Assembly: GCA_031376425.1 (NCBI GenBank)
Contig: JANMDR010000077.1
Coordinates: 1-42,977 of the forward strand
DNA from: JANMDR01 sp031376425
GTDB taxonomy: Bacteria > Pseudomonadota > Gammaproteobacteria > Burkholderiales > Usitatibacteraceae
Direction of reading: 5' to 3'
DNA length: 42,977 nt
Each line of letters opens with the position of its first letter. Positions within the stretch are counted from its first letter, which is position 1. The translations under genes were made by a program, and so were the position numbers. The notes under the pieces are model-generated. The model searched no databases. It was not told the DNA's origin and worked only from the letters and a program-made list of their open reading frames with translations. Shown in pieces: positions 16,984 through 25,489 of this stretch.

Positions 16984-17790
16984 ATGAAGTTGCTTACTCT
17001 TGTGTGCTTAGTAGGATCATTCGACGTGCTCGCTGAGTATTCTGTGGTCTCGGGCGTAGTGATAGATGTGTATGACGGTAACACGCTGACCATAAAAAGT
17101 CTTGAGAAAGGGACTTTGAAAATTCGACTTGCAAATATCGATGCGCCAGAACTTAATCAACCCTATGGAATAGAAGCACGTCAAATCCTATCGAAATGTA
17201 TACTATTAAAGTTGGTGAAGTTCAAAATTATAGGAAATGATAGTTCTGACCGAAAAACTGCAGAAATCTATTCGGATAGTTGCGATGTCGAAGCTCACTT
17301 GGTTGAATCAGGAGCGGCATGGTTTGCTCGAACGCAGCAACCTAATCCGATCTTGGTTAAAGCGGAACTCAATGCGCGAATAGCTATCAAGGGGGTTTGG
17401 GCGTCAGCTGCTCCCGTTCCGCCTTGGGAATGGCGCGCTCAAAAACGTGTTCTGGCGAGACCCGCAATTGCTCAGAAAATCAAAGAACTACCTCGCTCCA
17501 AAATTGACGGGGTCACGGAAGTGAGCCAAGAAGCCCGTAAACAGAAGGATATCGCTATTTTTTTGAAAAACATCCAGTCATTTGCTGATCTGCCTGATGC
17601 CTATTATCAACCAGATGGTAGCCCTTACAATGGAGCGCAGAGTAGTGGCGTCACCAGTTATTACTCTAATTCATGGCATTCACCGTATCTAATCCACACC
17701 GGACCTCGCGGCGGACTGTACTACAATAATTCGTCAGGCAATAAGCAATATGTTTCCAGTGGCAGCCACTCAGGCAGAGGGAGACGTTAA
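16984..17790 (+). CDS. Exported SNase-like nuclease with C-terminal PBCV-type basic adaptor motif
   Basis: Protein of 268 residues with a signal peptide (1-17, ending DVLA). The thermonuclease fold is recognised from VVIDVYDGNTLTI (25-37), IRLANIDAPE (47-56), GIEARQIL and DRKTAEIYSD. Arg48, Glu56 and Arg90 correspond to the catalytic Arg35, Glu43 and Arg87 of staphylococcal nuclease; DGNT replaces the more usual DGDT. The C-terminus has HTGPRGGLYYNNSSGNKQYV, the short motif of the PBCV-specific basic adaptor domain, followed by a Ser/Gly/Arg tail. I chose the ATG at 16984 because it starts the signal peptide and has GGAA upstream; an ATG at 16855 is in frame but unlikely. Confidence 0.8.
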   Translation: MKLLTLVCLVGSFDVLAEYSVVSGVVIDVYDGNTLTIKSLEKGTLKIRLANIDAPELNQPYGIEARQILSKCILLKLVKFKIIGNDSSDRKTAEIYSDSCDVEAHLVESGAAWFARTQQPNPILVKAELNARIAIKGVWASAAPVPPWEWRAQKRVLARPAIAQKIKELPRSKIDGVTEVSQEARKQKDIAIFLKNIQSFADLPDAYYQPDGSPYNGAQSSGVTSYYSNSWHSPYLIHTGPRGGLYYNNSSGNKQYVSSGSHSGRGRR

Positions 17791-17844
17791 AAATTGGGTG
17801 CTTTCACTCGTTAGCGTAGGTTAGTTTGCCAGAGGCAGAAAACC

Positions 17845-18114
17845 ATGAAATCAAACGGTACATCAAAGAAACTTCCCGTTCGTCCGGCGCAGTGGCCTGC
17901 AATAATCGTAGCGGCACCGGGAAAAAGCCGCGCTACTGCGCAAGAAACGGCGCAGTGGGACAATGCAGTCGCTGTCAACGGCGGAGGGTATAAAGCGGTG
18001 CGTGAGGCAGTCGCTGCGAAACGCAAACAGGTAAACATGCATGGACGCCGCACTGAAGCAATGGGTGTCTGTGCAGACGCATGCTATCCAGTGATACGCC
18101 GTATTAGTGAGTAA
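17845..18114 (+). CDS. Hypothetical protein
   Basis: Unrecognised basic protein of 89 residues with no signal peptide or membrane segment. It begins with a Lys-rich stretch and contains a Gly-rich turn (AVNGGGYKAVREAVAAKRKQ) and two Cys (CADAC) near the end. GAGG lies about ten bases before the ATG. It follows the SNase gene by 54 bp in the same direction and could share its transcript. A longer frame also runs antisense here, so coding status is moderate. Confidence 0.45.
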   Translation: MKSNGTSKKLPVRPAQWPAIIVAAPGKSRATAQETAQWDNAVAVNGGGYKAVREAVAAKRKQVNMHGRRTEAMGVCADACYPVIRRISE

Positions 18115-18279
18115 ACGCTCGGCTGGATTTTTTACCGAATATTCGCATCACAGTGGTGTTTGCCTACTTACGTAGACGCCCCTTTTATATCACCTATAGC
18201 GAGTTAAGTTCTAGCTAGGCAAAGCGCAATCCACGTAATTTGTTACGCGCATAGCACAAATTGGCACAGTAGGGCCGTA

Positions 18280-18453
18280 CTAATTCAATAGTGCCTGAAT
18301 GTCTGCTAGCGTTGATTTTGGCGCTAACGCAATGCCTACGCTAGTGCCTTCCAAAGTCACCATAACCCGCATACCGACTTTCAATCCTAGCGCATTTTGA
18401 TTGGCTATCGGTAATAAAATGCGTCCTTTGTTGGAGATTTTTACGGTAAACAT
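18280..18453 (-). CDS. AbrB/MazE-like swapped-hairpin protein
   Basis: Protein of 57 residues that matches the AbrB/MazE/SpoVT DNA-binding hairpin: MFTVKISNKGRILLPI followed by ALGLKVGMRVMVTLEG. Such proteins are transition-state regulators or antitoxins that repress their own operons. Start set at the ATG at 18453 because TTGGAG lies eight bases upstream and the family begins here; an upstream ATG at 18495 would add 14 unrelated residues. No toxin gene (PIN, MazF or other) follows within the 165-bp gap downstream, so it seems orphaned. Confidence 0.7.
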   Translation of the reverse strand: MFTVKISNKGRILLPIANQNALGLKVGMRVMVTLEGTSVGIALAPKSTLADIQALLN

Positions 18454-18673
18454 TGCGTCGCTCCAATTTTTTGAGTGATGTGTGCATAGAGGCATTGCCT
18501 GAAAGCTCTTTAAAATAGCGCTTTTTCGATGGTTTATAGTTTAGCCCAAGTGCATCGCACCAGCATACATCTTTAAAGACGGTTTCGCCGTTGGCCGCTA
18601 AGCTAGTTCTAAGTGGCCACCCCGGTAGATTAAAGTCCTTTACACTATCGTTCTAGGCTAGAAAAGGCGGCAC

Positions 18674-18997
18674 GTGAAAAGTTATTTCTATGGCTTGATA
18701 CTGCTTTTTGCGATTATCGACGCTCCCTGCAAAGCGAGCGATGCTCCAATGGATGAAACAAAAATAGTGCGGTCTTCCGTAAGTATCAAATGCTATGCTG
18801 AAGCGGACGCTGCTGGGGTTCAAGGCAGGGCGCGGCAGAAAGTCATGATTGATTGTTTCAGACAACATCGAGTGCTTAACCCGCAGAAAGAATTGAGCAA
18901 ACGCTGTTTGTCCAAGGCTGAAGGTAAAAAAGGTGATGAATGGAAACAGTCCATGTTAACTTGTATTGCACCAATTGTGACGGTTGAGGGCGAGTAG
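18674..18997 (+). CDS. PsiF-like small exported protein
   Basis: Protein of 107 residues with a signal peptide (about 1-21, ending CKAS) read from a GTG start with AGGCGG upstream. The mature part has two units, KCYAEADAAGVQGRARQKVM-IDC and RCLSKAEGKKGDEWKQSMLTC, in which paired Cys flank a helix with a G-(D/R)-x-(R/W) turn. This matches the two-repeat plan of PsiF, a phosphate-starvation-inducible periplasmic protein of unknown activity. Similarity is judged by eye and is moderate. No pho box was identified upstream. Confidence 0.6.
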   Translation: MKSYFYGLILLFAIIDAPCKASDAPMDETKIVRSSVSIKCYAEADAAGVQGRARQKVMIDCFRQHRVLNPQKELSKRCLSKAEGKKGDEWKQSMLTCIAPIVTVEGE

Positions 18998-19131
18998 TAA
19001 TAGCCAGAGGCATGGTCGTAGCTCGATGTAAGTGTTGTTTGCGAAAGCATATTCGCTTGATAAATAATCGGCTTGTTTCTATCGTGACGACCAAATACAG
19101 TTGCTTTATTTTTAAACTAAGAAAGCACTTC

Positions 19132-19632
19132 ATGACACCACAACAAATAGTAGCTATTGGAGTACGATTGTTTGCAGTTTGGCTTGCGCTCACCAGCATT
19201 ACTTTTTTTAATATCACACCCGCAACCATGGAGATCACGGGAGTCAAATTTGATCCAAATAATTACTGGTTTGGCGCGGTTCACATAGTGGCTGCCTTGC
19301 TGCTCTGGTTTATGCCGATGGCCGTTGCACACAAACTTTTACCCCGTACTCAGTATGAAAACACGATGCAGGCTGCCCGCGTCGATTTGGCTAGGGTTGG
19401 ATGCGCGCTAATGGGATTGTGGTTGGTTGCCAGAGAAACGCCAAATCTCCTCTGGGTGATCTGGAAGGCAATGTTATTAACGGGCACACCTTCGTTGGTA
19501 TCCGGGTTTAGCGCCGAGACAAAAATCGAGCTAGGAGTTTCTGCTTGCGTTTTAGCAATAGGGCTACTGTTCGTTTTTAAAGCCAGCATCTTTGCGCGAA
19601 TAGTAGTACCAGAGACGGTGGAAAAGCTTTAA
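19132..19632 (+). CDS. Four-helix membrane protein of unknown function
   Basis: Protein of 166 residues with four hydrophobic segments (about 7-25, 45-62, 81-100 and 136-156). It starts MTPQQIVAIGVRLFAVWLAL, a pattern I associate with a common uncharacterised inner-membrane family. I chose the ATG at 19132; the frame extends upstream to 19012 but with a Cys/Lys-rich segment unlike the rest. No strong ribosome site is visible. Its end faces the next gene convergently, 51 bp apart. Confidence 0.6.
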   Translation: MTPQQIVAIGVRLFAVWLALTSITFFNITPATMEITGVKFDPNNYWFGAVHIVAALLLWFMPMAVAHKLLPRTQYENTMQAARVDLARVGCALMGLWLVARETPNLLWVIWKAMLLTGTPSLVSGFSAETKIELGVSACVLAIGLLFVFKASIFARIVVPETVEKL

Positions 19633-19683
19633 AATAAAGATTCTTCGGGGGTGATCGATTTTTTGATGCCAGATATCAAACCG

Positions 19684-20469
19684 CTATTCCTTCACAAACA
19701 CTGAATCCGCAATCACCTCATTCACCCTGAACTGCCGCCAATTAATATCCATCCATTTGATGCCGTCAAAGTACAGGCGCAGGCGGGTGGGTTGGATGAA
19801 ATTTACGTTGGGGGCGCGTTTGAAATCGGAATAAATGCGGTGATGAAAGCCAATTTCAGTCGTGAATGCCACGCTGCGGATGTACTTACTGGTCTGGTCA
19901 ATCAGGAAAGTTGTGATGAATTTTTTCGGGTCGGTAATCTGCACGACATAGCAGGGGATACCTTCAATTTGGTCATCGGCTAAACGCTCAACTGTAAACC
20001 CTTCACGATCGGCAAAGCGCAAAATACTGAAGCCAAAATTATTGCTCCACGAAAAATGTTTTTGATACGGTTTGGCTTGGTCGCTCAAATAATTGTGGGT
20101 ATTTTTGCCGTCAAAAATGAGTTGTAAAAACGGCACCTTTGCGGCTTTGGCGTCGATGCGTACTTTGCCATTGGCTTGTCTGGCCGCGTCGTTATCAGCG
20201 GGAAAGATGCGATATAGGGCGTAATCATCAAAGCGTAGTTGATTGGCAGCATCGGTGCGGCCATACGGTGTCCACACCGCATCGCCACGTAATTCAAGGG
20301 TCTTCGGGCTCTGCCAGGCATCACCACCGGCGGCGTCAACAGCTTGTTTTAGAATTTGTTTGCCCGTGAGGGTGGGGGTGGGGTCAGCAGTTTCTGGTTT
20401 GCTTGTGCTTGGTTGTGCATGCGCTATTAGGGGAAGCAGGAGGCAGAATAGGGCGGGTAGTAGTTTCAT
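19684..20469 (-). CDS. Exported periplasmic protein, possible lipoprotein-carrier-like fold
   Basis: Protein of 261 residues with a signal peptide (1-19, ending IAHA). After a Pro/Thr-rich linker, LKQAVDAAGGDAWQSPKTLELRG begins a series of predicted strands. The beginning resembles the LolA/LolB superfamily used by many uncharacterised periplasmic proteins, and later segments such as GIPCYVVQITDPKKF and YIRSVAFTTEIG fit a curved sheet. This is fold-level inference; no catalytic motif is evident. A single gene with an AGGAGCT ribosome site close to the ATG. Confidence 0.6.
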   Translation of the reverse strand: MKLLPALFCLLLPLIAHAQPSTSKPETADPTPTLTGKQILKQAVDAAGGDAWQSPKTLELRGDAVWTPYGRTDAANQLRFDDYALYRIFPADNDAARQANGKVRIDAKAAKVPFLQLIFDGKNTHNYLSDQAKPYQKHFSWSNNFGFSILRFADREGFTVERLADDQIEGIPCYVVQITDPKKFITTFLIDQTSKYIRSVAFTTEIGFHHRIYSDFKRAPNVNFIQPTRLRLYFDGIKWMDINWRQFRVNEVIADSVFVKE

Positions 20470-20530
20470 GGTAGCTCCTTGAAATTAAGTTGTTGCGGTA
20501 GCTTGTTGACCCTCTGCGCTGATCTTGGCT

Positions 20531-20571
20531 GCCCCCTCTCCCCAACCCCTCTCCCGCGAGGGGAGAGGGGC
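20531..20571. repeat. Small C/G-rich palindromic intergenic repeat
   Basis: CCCCTCTCCC (20546-20555) pairs perfectly with GGGAGAGGGG (20561-20570) around a five-base loop, preceded by another CCCCCTCTCCCC. Elements of this type are scattered through many bacterial genomes. No T-run follows on either strand, so it is not a standard terminator. It lies in the gap between the periplasmic protein gene and the end of the metH operon. Confidence 0.6.
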
Positions 20572-20644
20572 TTAAAACCTAGACAGCGGTTATTTCGGCA
20601 CCGCGCTAATGCTTGGAGCGCACAACGTCTTTGGTGTTAAACGT

Positions 20645-20857
20645 CTACCCCTTCGCCTTCTTTAATATCCCCAACTTATCGCCCAACGCAATCAATCCCG
20701 CAAACATCGCCACTGCCAATATCACGGCTAAAAACGCGGTGGCAAGGGCGAACGGCACGCGGGCTAGTGCTAAGGGCGATAGCAACAACCATGCACCTAG
20801 TGCGCCGCAGATGCCGCAGGTGGCTAGGGACAGTACGGATAACAATATGGATTTCAT
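20645..20857 (-). CDS. Small two-helix membrane protein behind metH
   Basis: Protein of 70 residues made almost wholly of two hydrophobic segments (about 4-28 and 33-60) with a basic tail, KLGILKKAKG. It begins 9 bp after the metH stop in the same direction, so it is probably co-transcribed. The ribosome site is weak (GAAAG). I do not recognise a family. No link to methionine synthesis can be inferred beyond position. Confidence 0.5.
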   Translation of the reverse strand: MKSILLSVLSLATCGICGALGAWLLLSPLALARVPFALATAFLAVILAVAMFAGLIALGDKLGILKKAKG

Positions 20858-20866
20858 TTTTTACTT

Positions 20867-23800
20867 TCAGTTTAAATTTGGGGCTAACCAACGGTTTACT
20901 TCAGCCTCAGTGATGCCTTTACGTCTGGCAATGTCTGCGGCTTGGTCTGTGCCTATTTTACCTACTGCAAAATAACGCGCGTTCTCGTGCGATAAGTAGA
21001 AGCCTGATACCGCTGCGGTAGGGAACATTGCGAAATTTTCAGTCAAGGTAATGCCGGTGCGCGCGGGCGCTTCAAGGGCTTCGAACAATGGCGCTTTAAC
21101 GGTGTGATCGGGGCATGCTGGATAGCCGGGTGCGGGACGAATGCCTATGTATTTCTCGGCAATCATGTCGTCGTTGCTGAGCACTTCATCTTTAGCGTAA
21201 CCCCAGTAATCACGGCGGGTTTGGGCATGTAGGTATTCAGCAAAAGCTTCGGCTAATCGGTCTGCTAAAGCTTTCACCATAATGGCGCTATAGTCGTCAC
21301 CCGCTGCTTCAAAGGCTTTGGCGCGTTCGTCAGCATTGATGCCGGTGGTAACCGCAAATGCGCCTAAGTAATCGGCTACACCGCTGCTAACGGGAGCAAT
21401 AAAATCAGCTAGGCACAGATTAGGGTTGTCATTATTTTTTTGATTTTGTTGGCGCATGCCGTGCCAAGTAAATGCCATTTTGCTGCGGCTTTCATCGGTG
21501 TAGCAAATGATGTCGTCCACCTCATTGTCGTTACCTGAATTTGCTGGCCAAAAACCAACCACACCATTGGCTTGTACCCAGCGGCCATCTACCATGCGCT
21601 TGAGCATTTTTTGGCCTTCGGCAAACACTGTGCTGGCGGCTTCGCCCACCACCTTATCGGTAAGAATATCGGGATACTTTCCCCATAAATCCCATGATTG
21701 AAAAAACGGGCTCCAATCAATATAGGGCAGCAGTAAATCAAGCGCTACGTTTTTAAATGTTTTAGGTCCTAACCATTTCGGCTTCACGGGTTTGACATTG
21801 GCCCAATCAATTTTGTCGGCATTAGCCCGCGCCTGTTCAAGGGTAACTAAGGTAACGCCTTTTTTATTGGCGTGTTGTTCGCGTACTTTTATGTAATCTG
21901 CTTGCGTGTCATCAATATACTTTTGGCGCAACTCAGGGCTTAACAAGTTGGTGCACACGCCCACCGCGCGTGATGCATCAGGCACCCACACTGTTGGGCC
22001 ATTGGTGTAATGCGGTTCGATTTTTACGGCGGTGTGGGTGCGCGATGTGGTGGCACCACCAATTAGTAGCGGGATGGTAAAGCCGCGTCGCTGCATCTCG
22101 CTTGCCACGTAAGACATTTCTTCTAATGAAGGTGTAATTAGGCCGGAAAGCCCCACAATATCGGCACCTTCACGTTCTGCAGCATCTAAAATTTTATCGC
22201 AACTCACCATCACACCAAGGTCAATCACCTCATAGTTATTACATTGCATTACCACGCCAACAATATTTTTGCCAATGTCGTGCACGTCACCTTTTACCGT
22301 AGCCATAATGACTTTGCCCTTGGCTTTGGCGTCCGCCGCGCCGGTCAAGCGCTTTTCTTCTTCGATAAAAGGTACTAAATGCGCCACGGCCTGTTTCATC
22401 ACCCTGGCTGATTTCACCACCTGCGGCAAAAACATCTTACCCGCACCAAACAAATCGCCCACCGTGTTCATGCCATCCATCAACGGCCCTTCGATTACTT
22501 CAATGGGACGCGCTGATTCTAACCGTGCCGCCTCAGTATCTTCTACAATAAATTCAGTAATGCCCTTCACCAATGCATGTGAAAGCCGCGTTTTTACCGG
22601 CGCATCACGCCATGCCAAATCAACTACATTGGTTTTGCCCGCGCCCTTAAAGCGTTCTGCAAGCTCTACTAAACGCTCGGTAGCATCGGATCGGCGATTT
22701 AAAATTACGTCTTCCACATATTCGCGCAATTCAGCGGGTATTTCATCGTAAACGCCCAATTGGCCTGCGTTCACGATGCCCATCGTCATGCCCGCCTTAA
22801 TGGCGTGATACAAGAAAACGGTGTGAATCGCTTCGCGCACCGGCTCATTGCCGCGAAACGAGAAGCTTACATTGGAGACGCCACCGCTAATTTTGGCGTA
22901 AGGCAAGCGGCGTTTAATTTCTGCTGTGGCAGTAATAAAATCAACCGCATAATTATTGTGTTCTTCAATACCGGTGGCAACCGCAAAAATATTCGGATCA
23001 AAAATAATATCTTCCGGCGGAAAGTTGCATACATCCACCAAAACCCGATAGGAGCGCTCACAAATTTCTACCTTACGGGCATAGGTATCAGCCTGCCCTA
23101 GTTCGTCGAACGCCATGACGATTACCGCTGCGCCATAGGCTCGCACCTTGCGGGCATGTTCGATAAATTGCGCTTCGCCTTCTTTAAGCGAGATAGAGTT
23201 AACCACCGCTTTGCCCTGCACGCACTTTAACCCAGCCTCAATAACACTCCATTTGGAGCTGTCGATCATAATCGGCACGCGTGAAATATCAGGTTCGGCA
23301 GCAATCAAATTTAGAAACGTCACCATCGCCAATTTTGAGTCCAACATGGCTTCATCCATGTTGATATCAATGACTTGAGCCCCATTTTCCACCTGCTGGC
23401 GAGCCACTGTTAGGGCGGCGTTATAGTCGCCATTTAATATTAGTTTGGAGAACGCTTTTGAACCCGTTACGTTCGTGCGCTCGCCCACGTTGACGAATAA
23501 TGATGTCGCATCCACATTCAATGGTTCTAAGCCGGAAAGTCTCAAGGTATGAGGGTCTTCAGGCATTTTGCGTGGCGCATACTTGGCTACTTCACTCACA
23601 ATTGCGGCAATATGTGCAGGCGTAGTGCCGCAGCAACCGCCAGCGATATTTAGCCAGCCATTACTGGCCCATTCGTTTAAAAAAGCGGCAGTTTGTTTAG
23701 GTTCTTCATCATATTCCGCCATCGCATTGGGCAGGCCGGCGTTGGGGTGCGCTGATATGCGGCAGGTGGCAATGCGGCTCAACTCTTTAATGAATGGCCG

Positions 23801-24613
23801 TAATTGTTCGCCACCGAGTGCGCAGTTAAAGCCGATAGAAATTGGTTTGGCATGGGCAACAGAGCTATAAAACGCTTCGGCTACTTGGCCGGACAATGTG
23901 CGGCCAGAGTTATCAGTAATGGTGCCAGAAATCATTACTGGCAAGCGCTCTGCGAAGGCGATATTACGCGCGCTGTAGTATTGCTCAATAGCGTAAATTG
24001 CGGCTTTTGCGTTCAGCGTATCGAAAATAGTTTCAATCAAAATTATGTCTGCGCCACCGTCGATCAAGCCGCTTAAAGCTTCTTCATACGCTGTTGCCAC
24101 TTGATCAAAATTAACCGCTCGAAAGCCGGGGTCATTTACATCCGGTGACATGGAAAGCGTGCGATTCATTGGTCCCAAAACACCGGCTACAAAGCGCGGT
24201 TTGGTCGCTGTGCTGTATTCTGCGGCAACGCTCCTAGCCAGCTTTGCTGCTTCAAAGTTTAGCTCATATACCAAGGCTTCCATGTGATAATCGGCCATGG
24301 AAATGGATGTGGAATTGAAGGTGTTGGTTTCTAAAATATCCGTGCCCGCCGCTAGGTATTGGCCATGAATTTCGCGGATCACCTCAGGTTTGGTTAGGGT
24401 AAGCAAATCATTATTGCCGCGCAGATCACTTTTCCAATTGGCAAATCGCGTGCCTCGATATTGGGCTTCGGTTAAACGATGATTTTGAATCATCGTCCCC
24501 ATGGCGCCATCCAGCACCAGAATACGCGCATCCAGCGCGGCAAAAAGCTGTGCGCTACGGGTTGCGGCGCACGATGTTGTGTTACCAACATAAATAGTTG
24601 TTGCAATAGTCAT
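20867..24613 (-). CDS. metH: Cobalamin-dependent methionine synthase
   Basis: Transfers a methyl group from 5-methyltetrahydrofolate to homocysteine by way of enzyme-bound cobalamin. The 1248-residue protein has all four modules in order: the homocysteine-binding domain, with zinc-ligating Cys in GGCCGTTPAHI; the pterin-binding domain (from about residue 365; VGERTNVTGS); the B12-binding domain, with DVHDIG and the cobalt-ligating His at 778; and the C-terminal reactivation domain (RPAPGYPACPDH). Size agrees with E. coli MetH (1227). A 154-bp gap separates it from the divergent rhodanese operon; I see no cobalamin riboswitch there. A small membrane protein gene follows. Confidence 0.98.
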   Translation of the reverse strand: MTIATTIYVGNTTSCAATRSAQLFAALDARILVLDGAMGTMIQNHRLTEAQYRGTRFANWKSDLRGNNDLLTLTKPEVIREIHGQYLAAGTDILETNTFNSTSISMADYHMEALVYELNFEAAKLARSVAAEYSTATKPRFVAGVLGPMNRTLSMSPDVNDPGFRAVNFDQVATAYEEALSGLIDGGADIILIETIFDTLNAKAAIYAIEQYYSARNIAFAERLPVMISGTITDNSGRTLSGQVAEAFYSSVAHAKPISIGFNCALGGEQLRPFIKELSRIATCRISAHPNAGLPNAMAEYDEEPKQTAAFLNEWASNGWLNIAGGCCGTTPAHIAAIVSEVAKYAPRKMPEDPHTLRLSGLEPLNVDATSLFVNVGERTNVTGSKAFSKLILNGDYNAALTVARQQVENGAQVIDINMDEAMLDSKLAMVTFLNLIAAEPDISRVPIMIDSSKWSVIEAGLKCVQGKAVVNSISLKEGEAQFIEHARKVRAYGAAVIVMAFDELGQADTYARKVEICERSYRVLVDVCNFPPEDIIFDPNIFAVATGIEEHNNYAVDFITATAEIKRRLPYAKISGGVSNVSFSFRGNEPVREAIHTVFLYHAIKAGMTMGIVNAGQLGVYDEIPAELREYVEDVILNRRSDATERLVELAERFKGAGKTNVVDLAWRDAPVKTRLSHALVKGITEFIVEDTEAARLESARPIEVIEGPLMDGMNTVGDLFGAGKMFLPQVVKSARVMKQAVAHLVPFIEEEKRLTGAADAKAKGKVIMATVKGDVHDIGKNIVGVVMQCNNYEVIDLGVMVSCDKILDAAEREGADIVGLSGLITPSLEEMSYVASEMQRRGFTIPLLIGGATTSRTHTAVKIEPHYTNGPTVWVPDASRAVGVCTNLLSPELRQKYIDDTQADYIKVREQHANKKGVTLVTLEQARANADKIDWANVKPVKPKWLGPKTFKNVALDLLLPYIDWSPFFQSWDLWGKYPDILTDKVVGEAASTVFAEGQKMLKRMVDGRWVQANGVVGFWPANSGNDNEVDDIICYTDESRSKMAFTWHGMRQQNQKNNDNPNLCLADFIAPVSSGVADYLGAFAVTTGINADERAKAFEAAGDDYSAIMVKALADRLAEAFAEYLHAQTRRDYWGYAKDEVLSNDDMIAEKYIGIRPAPGYPACPDHTVKAPLFEALEAPARTGITLTENFAMFPTAAVSGFYLSHENARYFAVGKIGTDQAADIARRKGITEAEVNRWLAPNLN

Positions 24614-24767
24614 AGCTATACTCGTAAATTAGCTAACAATTTTACCCGCTTATTAGCTACTGAGCGAGACCGATTTCATTAGCAGTACAAGGTTTTATTT
24701 AGGATGACGTTAAGTCGTCCAACAGTCGCTATAATCAGTTTATCCCCCGCTCAAAACTCAGGTGCCT

Positions 24768-25160
24768 ATGAAACATCTAAAACCCTTGGAGACAGCTGCT
24801 CTGCTGGCTTCTACACCCAATGCGGTGTTCGTAGATTGCCGTAGCGAGATGGAGTACTTGTTTGTAGGTCATCCTGTGGGGGCGATGATGATCCCTTGGA
24901 ACGATGGGCCGGATTGGGAAATTAACCCCCACTTCACAGCGCAGGTAAAAAAAGCCGTGGGACAGTCGGTCGATAGGCCAATCGTAATTATTTGCCGCAG
25001 TGGTAGCCGTAGTGTGGATTCGGGTAAAGCCTTGGAAGCGGCAGGCTTCACCAATGTTATTAACGTGCTGCACGGATTTGAAGGGGATTTAGATGATGCC
25101 CATCAGCGTGGCACGGTAAACGGCTGGCGGTTTGACGGCTTACCGTGGGAGCAATGTTAG
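24768..25160 (+). CDS. Rhodanese-like sulfurtransferase
   Basis: Single-domain rhodanese of 130 residues; such proteins carry sulfane sulfur as a persulfide on one Cys. The active-site loop CRSGSRS (77-83) has the catalytic Cys77 and the typical Arg/Ser-rich cradle. The N-terminal VDCRSEMEYLFVGHPVGA and C-terminal VLHGFEGDLD are family features. Both a GTG at 24762 and this ATG are possible; I chose the ATG, with AGG five bases upstream. It is the first gene of an overlapping three-gene operon. Confidence 0.85.
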   Translation: MKHLKPLETAALLASTPNAVFVDCRSEMEYLFVGHPVGAMMIPWNDGPDWEINPHFTAQVKKAVGQSVDRPIVIICRSGSRSVDSGKALEAAGFTNVINVLHGFEGDLDDAHQRGTVNGWRFDGLPWEQC

Positions 25161-25489
25161 TGAGGCTTCAATCGCTGTATCTCATTGCTGCGGTTGTCGG
25201 GGCAATTGTTCCCTATGCCACCTATTTCGGTTATCTGCAGGCAGTGCCTGGCATATCGGGTGCGCTATCTTTAGCGTGGGCTACGCCCATTGCGGCAGCT
25301 ACGTTGGCTGATTTCACGATTTCTTGCTTGGTATTTTGGATATTCTTATTTTCAGAATCAAAGCATTTAGGCATTAAGCATACTTGGTTTTATGTACTTA
25401 CTAATTTAGTTATTGGCTTGTCGTTTGCTCTGCCTGCATTTTTATATATGCGGGAAAATGTGCGTGAAAAACTAAAGCAAAACGCATGA
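25154..25489 (+). CDS. DUF2834-like membrane protein
   Basis: Membrane protein of about 111 residues with three hydrophobic segments (about 7-25, 35-63 and 73-98). The DFTISCLVFWIFLFSESK segment and the ending LVIGLSFALPAFLYMRE match DUF2834, a family of unknown role. Its start overlaps the rhodanese stop. A GTG at 25160 has better spacing from GGGAG and is a serious alternative start. Its stop overlaps the MFS start by four bases (ATGA), indicating translational coupling. Confidence 0.7.
   Translation: MLVRLQSLYLIAAVVGAIVPYATYFGYLQAVPGISGALSLAWATPIAAATLADFTISCLVFWIFLFSESKHLGIKHTWFYVLTNLVIGLSFALPAFLYMRENVREKLKQNA

Noticed and set aside
24614..24767. Cobalamin riboswitch upstream of metH
   Set aside because: The gap is short and contains no recognisable B12-box or matching stem pattern; only a small GGATGAC/GTCGTCC stem near 24702-24720.
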